This document shows positions 8,101 to 13,301 of a stretch of 21,036 nt of DNA, piece by piece. Source of the stretch: an uncultured Prevotella sp. (GTDB lineage Bacteria > Bacteroidota > Bacteroidia > Bacteroidales > Bacteroidaceae). The stretch is taken from assembly GCA_937895845.1 (NCBI GenBank), contig CALBLK010000017.1:1-21036 (forward strand). Reading direction: 5' to 3'. The notes under the pieces are model-generated. The model was not told where the DNA came from, did not search any database, and saw nothing but the letters and a program-made list of their open reading frames with translations. The first letter of the stretch is position 1, and each line of letters begins with the position of its first letter. Position numbers and translations under genes: made by a program.

Positions 8101-9623
8101 TTGAATCTTTTTATTATTTTGTTTACAACCACATTTCTTTCTTTTTTATCTAAGCCAAAGAAATATTCACATGCCAAAACCGACAATAGAGAAACAGCTG
8201 ACGTTACAAGAAAAGAAACAAAAGAATTATCTAATTTAGCACACACAAGAAAAGGCAAAACAACAGACACTGACACAACCAACAAACATCGCAAGGACAC
8301 CACTCTAACATATTTTCCCATTGGAAACCCTATTGACCTTTTCAGCATATATAGGCGTACAAAATGACATGCCACCTCCACCATAAAGATTACCATTAAT
8401 GCGGATGTTGCAGGGTAGCCCAACTTCAGAAACAAGTACGATATGGGCAAGACCAATAAAGACAATCCCCCAACAGTTATTTGGTAATCGCGCACTTTTC
8501 CAGAGGCATGCATTGACGTTATCAATGTGCCAGACAAGGAAGAAACCATCGCTGTCATCAGAATAATCCGTAGGAATGTAACAGTGTGTTCTGGAACTGT
8601 CCTCAGCCAGACCCCTAAAATAAAAGGTGCTTCTAAAATTACCGGTAACGAAAGGGCATAAATCATAAAAAAAGAGAACTTACTTCCTCTGAAAACTATC
8701 TTATACATATCTTCAAATTCATGAGACGCATACGACTTAACAATCTGAGGATTCATTGCTAACTGAAAATTAGCCACAAATCCATTCATTGCTGTATTCA
8801 CTTGTGAAGCTATCCCCTTTGCTGCATTCACTGTTGTTCCAAAAAATATATTCAACAAAACATTGACACCCTGCTCTTTCATAACTCCAGCCAAGCTGCC
8901 AATCATATTCCAACTGACAAACGACAACATTTTTGCCCTTTGTTCCTTGTTCCATTTCCAATTGCAAGAGCAGTCTTTGAAATTCCGATAACAATACACT
9001 CCATAAATAATCCTTATGGCGATGGCAATGAAAGCTAAGAGAGCGGCATAAAAAATAAGCTTGTCAAATGGTGATACCACTAAAAGAAAGACGGTTACCA
9101 GTTTCAAACCAGCCTCTAAAATACTGACATAGGCAAAAGCTGACATTCTTTCATATGCAATTAGTGCTGCGTTATACGGAACACTCAAGACGTTGACGAT
9201 AAATGTAACTAACGAAAACTGAAAGACCCAATTCGCAGCAACATACCTGTCCTGTGGGAAATTCATGTATGAGTTAACAAACCATACGCCTAACGTCTCT
9301 CCCAACACAAAAATAATCATTGCAAGAAACACATGAATCAGCACAGCTGTACTGAATAAGGATTGAATATCCCCTGCGTCTCCTTTTCCAATCTCAAATG
9401 AAAGAAATCTTTGTGATGCAGTGGTCATAGCGCCACTAATTAGAGTGAACATCGTTACAAATCCGCCTACAACGTTGTAAAGTCCAAAATCGGAAGCCCC
9501 TAACACATCCAAGACTACCCGCGATGTGTACAAGTTTATGCCCATCATAATGAGCATTCTAAAGTACAACAGCAAAGTATTCTTCGCTATACGCTTGTTG
9601 TTATCTGACGTTTGGATTGACAT
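8097..9623 (-). CDS. Wzx-type polysaccharide flippase (MOP superfamily)
   Basis: The 508-residue protein consists almost entirely of hydrophobic helices, about 12-14 in number, as in the MOP exporter superfamily. The opening KRIAKNTLLLYFRMLIMMGI followed by YTSRVVLDVLGASDFGLYNV is the characteristic Wzx start, and GGFVTMFTLISGAMTTASQR follows. It should flip the undecaprenyl-linked repeat unit from the inner to the outer leaflet of the cytoplasmic membrane, supplying the Wzy polymerase encoded next but one. It is the first structural gene after upxY, beginning 19 bases after the upxY stop codon, and ends in an ATGA overlap with the next gene. No sign of truncation. Confidence 0.92.
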   Translation of the reverse strand: MSIQTSDNNKRIAKNTLLLYFRMLIMMGINLYTSRVVLDVLGASDFGLYNVVGGFVTMFTLISGAMTTASQRFLSFEIGKGDAGDIQSLFSTAVLIHVFLAMIIFVLGETLGVWFVNSYMNFPQDRYVAANWVFQFSLVTFIVNVLSVPYNAALIAYERMSAFAYVSILEAGLKLVTVFLLVVSPFDKLIFYAALLAFIAIAIRIIYGVYCYRNFKDCSCNWKWNKEQRAKMLSFVSWNMIGSLAGVMKEQGVNVLLNIFFGTTVNAAKGIASQVNTAMNGFVANFQLAMNPQIVKSYASHEFEDMYKIVFRGSKFSFFMIYALSLPVILEAPFILGVWLRTVPEHTVTFLRIILMTAMVSSLSGTLITSMHASGKVRDYQITVGGLSLLVLPISYLFLKLGYPATSALMVIFMVEVACHFVRLYMLKRSIGFPMGKYVRVVSLRCLLVVSVSVVLPFLVCAKLDNSFVSFLVTSAVSLLSVLACEYFFGLDKKERNVVVNKIIKRFK

Positions 9624-9642
9624 TGCAAATGTAATGTTATCT

Positions 9643-10182
9643 TTATTGTATCTTCTGCAAGAAAGCCTTGGGGATATACCCTGTCGTCACAGCACACAGT
9701 CCCTTGATGCTCACATAGAGCTTGTGGTCCTTCTTGATGCGGACGACATAGCCCTCGGCACCCTTGAAGGGGCCTTCAATCACTCTGAACCTGTCTCCCC
9801 GGGTGAACTTGGGGTTGTAGTCATCGTAAAAATCAAGCCCCTCGACACCCGATGTGGCGACAATCCTAAAGATGTTTATCTCGCGCTCCGATATTATTGA
9901 GGGTGTCCTCATGTTCTCGGCATTTGTGTTCCTGTAGAGCATCACCTTGTTGAGGAACTTCCGTTCGATTTCCTCTGCCTCTCTCCTTGTGGAAAGAAAG
10001 AATATAAGGCTCGGCGCAATGGGAACCTCCTTAAATTTTCTTCTGCTGTCCCTTTTGTCGAAACAGGGTCTTGCCACATCATAAATGTGCTCTATATTCT
10101 TTGCGACAAAATAGGCTTTTACAGGTTCCCCCCGTCCAAAGAATATTTTGAAAGCATACCAATTCTTTTCATTGTCGGGCAT
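9643..10182 (-). CDS. upxY: UpxY-family transcription antiterminator (NusG paralogue)
   Basis: The 179-residue protein has a NusG N-terminal domain at about residues 6-105 (NWYAFKIFFGRGEPVKAYFV) and a KOW domain at about 127-150 (TRGDRFRVIEGPFKGAEGYV). This is the organisation of UpxY/RfaH-like factors. In Bacteroides, UpxY proteins are encoded first in each capsule operon, act on the leader of their own operon, and prevent premature termination. That fits this position exactly: it is the promoter-proximal gene, preceded by about 300 bases of leader-like DNA and the invertible promoter. No upxZ-like gene follows; the flippase starts 19 bases later. The start is the ATG of MPDNEKNWY, which places the NusG domain at the usual distance from the N-terminus. 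Confidence 0.92.
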   Translation of the reverse strand: MPDNEKNWYAFKIFFGRGEPVKAYFVAKNIEHIYDVARPCFDKRDSRRKFKEVPIAPSLIFFLSTRREAEEIERKFLNKVMLYRNTNAENMRTPSIISEREINIFRIVATSGVEGLDFYDDYNPKFTRGDRFRVIEGPFKGAEGYVVRIKKDHKLYVSIKGLCAVTTGYIPKAFLQKIQ

Positions 10183-10305
10183 GGCTTTTGCTCATTTTGG
10201 TTGTATGGGTCTGGACACAGTTCTCATTCCCCCGCGTCATGCGTTCTCGCGCCATAACACTTGGCAAGAAAGGGTTGGTTAGTCTGTTTCCGCAATTGGA
10301 AGCCT

Positions 10306-10366
10306 CTAATCACAGACGTGCTCCTGACCCAAGAGCGTGATAGTCTGCAACCCTCGGAATGATTAG
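10306..10366 (-). promoter_or_regulatory. Extended imperfect hairpin in the upxY leader
   Basis: CTAATCA (10306-10312) pairs with TGATTAG (10360-10366). Inside it CAGAC (10312-10316, sharing one base with the outer stem) can pair with GTCTG (10343-10347), and GCTC with GAGC nearer the tip. Three nested stems in 61 bases are unlikely to be accidental in a leader, but the internal loops are asymmetric. A role as a pause or antitermination site for UpxY is inference. Confidence 0.45.
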
Positions 10367-10401
10367 CTGTCCGATTCTTTTTTCAAAAAGACGCCACGCC
10401 A

Positions 10402-10432
10402 GGCAACAAGACAACAAGTTCGCGTTGCGCTC
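10402..10432. repeat. 31-base hairpin element, copy 1
   Basis: GCAAC (10403-10407) and GTTGC (10424-10428) form a stem around the ACAAG-containing loop. The 31-base block aligns without gaps with 21006-21036, matching at 20 of 31 positions. The stem differences are compensatory: AC/GT here, GT/AC there. The block is followed here by GCTTAACCGC. Its plus-strand orientation opposes the capsule operon, so it may be a remnant of an intergenic element rather than part of the operon's control. Confidence 0.5.
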
Positions 10433-10480
10433 GCTTAACCGCTTTTTCTTCCGCAAATCCTTCCCAAAATCATTCCCTTC

Positions 10481-10509
10481 TTCTGAATCTCTACGTAAGA
10501 GATACAGAA
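10481..10509. repeat. Left inverted repeat (recombination site) of the invertible promoter
   Basis: The 29-base site is built of the arm TTCTGAATCTCT, a five-base spacer ACGTA, and the arm AGAGATACAGAA. The arms are inverted copies of each other with one mismatch. The whole site recurs in inverted orientation at 10657-10685 with two differences in 29 bases. Paired 12-base arms around a short spacer are the normal geometry of a tyrosine-recombinase crossover site. Confidence 0.9.
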
Positions 10510-10594
10510 GCGCCAATAACCCACAGATAATCGGCGCAGTAAAGAGAACTTTCCATGTCAATGGCCAAATAATTGTGGGGTTTTGTTACACACC

Positions 10595-10608
10595 GTTAAA
10601 TTTTTAAC
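10595..10608. repeat. AT-rich palindrome upstream of the promoter box
   Basis: GTTAAA-TT-TTTAAC is a perfect 14-base palindrome. It lies inside a longer inverted repeat, TTGTTA (10583-10588) with TAACAA (10605-10610). It ends 32 bases before the -7 box and moves with it on inversion. It could be an operator or an AT-rich upstream element, but nothing in the sequence distinguishes these. Confidence 0.35.
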
Positions 10609-10640
10609 AATCGCAATTCTCTTATCTCTGTCATTTTGCG

Positions 10641-10648
10641 TATTTTTG
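10641..10648 (+). promoter_or_regulatory. Promoter -7 box of the invertible segment
   Basis: TATTTTTG matches the Bacteroidota -7 consensus TAnnTTTG at every defined base. No clear TTTG is present 19-21 bases upstream, so the -33 element is weak. The expected start of transcription, about 7 bases downstream, falls at the edge of the right inverted repeat. Confidence 0.65.
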
Positions 10649-10656
10649 TGCCAAAT

Positions 10657-10685
10657 TTCTGTATCTCTTACGTAGAGATACAGAG
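10657..10685. repeat. Right inverted repeat (recombination site) of the invertible promoter
   Basis: The site reads TTCTGTATCTCT, spacer TACGT, AGAGATACAGAG, and is the reverse complement of the left site except at two positions. The spacer is therefore inverted relative to the left site (TACGT versus ACGTA), which predicts inversion rather than deletion. It lies 45 bases from the stop codon of the recombinase gene. Confidence 0.9.
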
Positions 10686-10730
10686 CGCTGGGGCAAACGG
10701 GTCCTGTCTTCCATATTCCTTTTGATTTCT

Positions 10731-11684
10731 TCATATAACTGCAAGCAACAGGGCGTTGGCTTCATCCACCTCGGAGCTTTGGATAGAACGGAGGTATATC
10801 TGCGTGGTGGCCTCGGAATTGTGCCCTAATGCCTCGCTGATGACCGAGACCGGGACATGGTGGTCTCGAGCTGCCGTTGCCCATGTATGGCGCGCGACAT
10901 AGAGGGTCAGCCGTCCCTTGATGCCCAACCTCGCGCCGAGCTTCTTGAGGTGATAGGCAATGCGTGCCTCGGCGTTGTGGTAGAGGCGCGCCTCCTCGCG
11001 CGCCCTGCCCTTTGGCTTGCCATGAACGGCACGGCTTGCAAGAAAAGTAAGGAGATAAGGCGACGACGCTGTTTGGGCTTGATACTTGTCAACAATCTCT
11101 TGCATCTCCCGCTCCCAGCGCACGGACAGGCGCTGGCCCGTCTTGCTCCGCGTGTAATGGAGGTAGCCGTCGCGGAGGTCGGACTTGCGGAGGTGCGCCA
11201 AGTCAATGAACGAGATGCCCCGGAGATAGAAGCACATCAGAAACGTGTCTCTTGCCAGCTCTTGCCCGGGGGTGAGGGCCTTGGCCGTGTCCGGATGCCT
11301 GATGAGGCTCACCGACTCGGCGGGGATGGCCCGCTTGCGTGTCCGGGCGACACCTGTATAGACATTTCTGAAAGGGTTTTGCCCCTTGGTGACCAAGCCC
11401 CTGCCGGCAGCCCTGTTGTAAGTGGCACGGAGCACGCGGAGATAGAAAGAGCTGGTGTTCAGGCACACTTTGGCCACGTTCTTCAGATAGGCCTCGTAGG
11501 ACTGCACGAGGTCGGCATCCATGTCACCGAGTGCCAGGTCACGGCCGCCGCGATACCGCATAAAACTGTTGAGAGCCGCCCGGTAGTGCTGCGCGGTGCG
11601 GCGGCGTCCGTCTTGCTCCAGCTGTGCGACAATACGGTTCATGAATGTAACCAACGACACTGATGCTTTCTTGTTTCTTGTCAT
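10731..11684 (-). CDS. Tyrosine recombinase, likely inverting the adjacent promoter
   Basis: Starting at MTRNKKASVS the protein has 317 residues. An N-terminal SAM-like core-binding domain (about 10-95, SLVTFMNRIVAQLEQDGRRR) is followed by the phage-integrase catalytic domain. The catalytic set is visible: R155 in YLRGISFIDL, K181 in TRSKTGQ, R265 in YVARHTW, H288 in LGHNSEAT and Y297 in TTQIYLRS. The box II histidine position is Tyr (YVAR). Size and organisation fit the Bacteroides integrase-like recombinases found beside capsule promoters. The frame is open further upstream to 11783 through a TTG, but that start would overlap the pepT promoter and add residues unlike the family; ATG at 11693 is an alternative. 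It is GC-rich, like the core genes to its right. Confidence 0.9.
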   Translation of the reverse strand: MTRNKKASVSLVTFMNRIVAQLEQDGRRRTAQHYRAALNSFMRYRGGRDLALGDMDADLVQSYEAYLKNVAKVCLNTSSFYLRVLRATYNRAAGRGLVTKGQNPFRNVYTGVARTRKRAIPAESVSLIRHPDTAKALTPGQELARDTFLMCFYLRGISFIDLAHLRKSDLRDGYLHYTRSKTGQRLSVRWEREMQEIVDKYQAQTASSPYLLTFLASRAVHGKPKGRAREEARLYHNAEARIAYHLKKLGARLGIKGRLTLYVARHTWATAARDHHVPVSVISEALGHNSEATTQIYLRSIQSSEVDEANALLLAVI

Positions 11685-11768
11685 AATCTGCATATTGATA
11701 AAGTTTATAAATGTTCTTCCACCGGGGTGCCAGTCTGGCGACAACGCAAATGAAAAACGGCTGAATTG

Positions 11769-11800
11769 TTTGGCAATCACCAAGATTTATGCTAATTTTG
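11769..11800 (+). promoter_or_regulatory. pepT promoter
   Basis: TTTG (11769-11772) is followed after 20 bases by TAATTTTG (11793-11800). Both boxes and the spacing match the Bacteroidota sigma-ABfr promoter (TTTG, 19-21 bases, TAnnTTTG). The expected start near 11808 leaves about 20 bases before the pepT ATG. Confidence 0.8.
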
Positions 11801-11827
11801 CGGTCAAACCAATCAAATGTCTGAGAT

Positions 11828-13051
11828 ATGGATATTACAGAAAGATTCTTGAACTACACCAAATTCGACACGCAGTCGTCAGAGGAGAGCGACAGTGTGC
11901 CCAGCACACCGAAGCAGCTGGTGTTTGCCGAATATCTGAAAAAGGAACTTGAGCGCGAGGGGCTCGACGATGTGGAGATGGACAGCATGGGCTATGTCTA
12001 TGCCACCCTGAGGGGGAACGCCAAGGGCGAGGTGCCCACCATCGGCTTCATCTCCCACTACGACACCAGCCCCGACTGCAGCGGCGCCAACATCAAGGCG
12101 CGCATTGTGAGCCACTACGACGGCGGCGACATCCTGCTGTCAGAGGGCATTGTGTCGAGTCCGAAGAAATTCCCGGAGCTGCTCAGCCACGTGGGCGAGG
12201 ACCTCATCGTTACCGACGGCCACACCCTGCTCGGCGCAGACGACAAGGCCGGCATCGCTGAGATTGTGCAGGCCATGTGCTACCTGCGCGACCACAAGGA
12301 GATCAAGCACGGCGACATCCGCGTGGCGTTCAACCCCGACGAGGAGATTGGCATGGGCGCGCGCCACTTTGACGTGGAGAAGTTTGGCTGCGAGTGGGCC
12401 TACACGATGGACGGCGGCGACATTGGCGAGCTGGAGTTTGAGAATTTCAACGCGGCCTCGGCCAAGGTGAGCATCAAGGGTGTGAGCGTTCACCCGGGCT
12501 ATGCCAAGGGAAAGATGGTGAACGCCGGCCGCCTGGCGGTCGAGTTTGCCTCCATGCTGCCGGCCGACGAGACCCCCGAAACCACCGAGGGCTATGAGGG
12601 GTTCTACCACCTGACAGGCATCAAGGCCTGCACCGAGAGCGCCACGCTGACGTATATCATCCGCGACCACGACCGCGACAGGTTTGAGGACAGGAAGAAC
12701 TTTGTGAAGGACTGTGTGAAACGGATGAACGCCAAGTATGGCGAGGGCACGGTGACGGCCGAGGTGAGCGACCAGTACTATAACATGAAGGAGAAGATTG
12801 ACCCGCAGATGCACGTGATCGACCTTGTGGTGAAAGCCATGCAGGAGTCGGGGGTGACCGCGAGGGTGAAGCCCATCCGCGGCGGCACGGACGGCGCCCA
12901 GCTGTCGTTCAAGGGGCTGCCCTGCCCTAATATCTTCGCCGGCGGCGTGAACTTTCACGGCCCCTACGAGTTTGTGAGCATCCAGTCGATGGAGAAGGCG
13001 ATGCAGGTGATTGTGAAAATCTGCGAGCTGACAGCCAGTTTCAACGACTGA
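11828..13051 (+). CDS. pepT: Peptidase T (tripeptide aminopeptidase, M20B)
   Basis: The 407-residue protein is the normal length for PepT. It is a cytoplasmic di-zinc aminopeptidase that removes the N-terminal residue of tripeptides. Metal and catalytic residues are all visible: H77 and D79 in ISHYDTSP, D138-D139 in GADDKAG, the E172-E173 pair in NPDEEIG, D195 in TMDGGDIG and H377 in NFHGPYE. The dimerisation (lid) domain falls between about 205 and 320. It is a single-gene unit: its own promoter lies 20-60 bases upstream, a strong terminator follows, and its neighbours converge or diverge. GC-rich, like core genes of this window. Confidence 0.97.
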   Translation: MDITERFLNYTKFDTQSSEESDSVPSTPKQLVFAEYLKKELEREGLDDVEMDSMGYVYATLRGNAKGEVPTIGFISHYDTSPDCSGANIKARIVSHYDGGDILLSEGIVSSPKKFPELLSHVGEDLIVTDGHTLLGADDKAGIAEIVQAMCYLRDHKEIKHGDIRVAFNPDEEIGMGARHFDVEKFGCEWAYTMDGGDIGELEFENFNAASAKVSIKGVSVHPGYAKGKMVNAGRLAVEFASMLPADETPETTEGYEGFYHLTGIKACTESATLTYIIRDHDRDRFEDRKNFVKDCVKRMNAKYGEGTVTAEVSDQYYNMKEKIDPQMHVIDLVVKAMQESGVTARVKPIRGGTDGAQLSFKGLPCPNIFAGGVNFHGPYEFVSIQSMEKAMQVIVKICELTASFND

Positions 13052-13071
13052 CCCGCCCTGTGGAAAAACAC

Positions 13072-13108
13072 GAGCGCGTGCCGGATTTCTCCGGCACGCG
13101 CTCTTTTT
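13072..13108 (+). terminator. Intrinsic terminator after pepT, possibly bidirectional
   Basis: GAGCGCGTGCCGG (13072-13084) and CCGGCACGCGCTC (13091-13103) form a perfect 13-bp stem with a six-base loop, ATTTCT. Five T follow directly on the plus strand. On the minus strand the same hairpin is followed within three bases by TTTTT, so it could also stop transcripts arriving from the antiporter gene. It starts 20 bases after the pepT stop. Confidence 0.93.
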
Positions 13109-13162
13109 GTATGTCACGTCAGGGCTATGGATGGCGGCTCACCGCGACAGGCCCTCGCGGAA

Positions 13163-13261
13163 CGGCCCATTTCACAGCGCGAAACGGTGCGTCTCGCGCT
13201 GCGATATGGGCCGAATTGCGCGGCAGAACGGTGCGTTTCGCGCTGCAACACAGGCCGAATG
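13163..13261. repeat. REP-like hairpin repeat in the convergent gap
   Basis: CGGCCCAT (13163-13170) pairs with ATGGGCCG (13206-13213), and nested within it CAGCGCGA (13175-13182) pairs with TCGCGCTG (13194-13201). A second unit 44 bases downstream (13227-13261) repeats the block AACGGTGCG..TCGCGCTGC..GGCCGAAT with a few changes. As a result CAGCGCGAAACG (13175-13186) can instead pair perfectly with CGTTTCGCGCTG (13234-13245). The GC-rich, double-hairpin layout between two converging genes resembles REP/BIME elements of other bacteria. It carries no convincing gene. Confidence 0.6.
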
Positions 13262-13301
13262 GCAAGCCGGAAGCGACCGTTCGGCAGCAAGTTCAGGTCT
13301 G

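Larger units (their letters stand above)
10183..10480 (-). promoter_or_regulatory. Putative 5' leader of the capsule operon
   Basis: This gene-less stretch separates the left inverted repeat from the upxY start codon. When the promoter segment is in the ON orientation it would be transcribed leftward as an untranslated leader of about 300 bases. It contains an extended imperfect hairpin (10306-10366), a short palindrome TCTTTTT-TC-AAAAAGA (10376-10391), and a hairpin element shared with the right edge of the window (10402-10432). UpxY proteins are known to act on the leaders of their own operons, so structured RNA here is expected. No clear intrinsic terminator followed by a U-run on the minus strand was seen. 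Confidence 0.6.
10510..10656. promoter_or_regulatory. Invertible promoter segment, currently facing away from the capsule operon
   Basis: This 147-bp segment is bounded by the two inverted 29-base repeats and lies between upxY and a tyrosine recombinase gene. It contains no gene that survives inspection. The best Bacteroidota promoter match (TATTTTTG, 10641-10648) is on the plus strand, 8 bases from the right repeat. The minus strand offers only a weaker match (TATCTGTG). As written, transcription would therefore run right, away from upxY, and inversion would place the same box at about 10518-10525 facing upxY. Phase-variable inversion of capsule promoters is established in Bacteroides; that it happens here is inferred from layout. 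Confidence 0.85.

Noticed and set aside
10310..10561. An 83-codon minus-strand reading frame with a hydrophobic N-terminus that runs through the left inverted repeat
   Set aside because: It starts at TTG inside the invertible segment, has no ATG, no visible promoter and no recognisable family. After inversion the frame would lose its start. More likely chance coding in a regulatory region.
10520..10561. A TTGACA string on the minus strand within the invertible segment, resembling an enterobacterial -35 box
   Set aside because: Bacteroidota promoters do not use this box, and the only downstream candidate (TATCTGTG) is off-consensus and at the wrong spacing.
11685..11783. A 33-residue N-terminal extension of the recombinase from a TTG
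   Set aside because: It would overlap the pepT promoter boxes, and the residues do not resemble the start of this recombinase family; ATG at 11684 or 11693 fits better.
12140..13117. A 325-codon minus-strand frame opposite pepT
   Set aside because: No family resemblance, it reads through the pepT terminator hairpin, and pepT on the plus strand has all its metal-binding residues.
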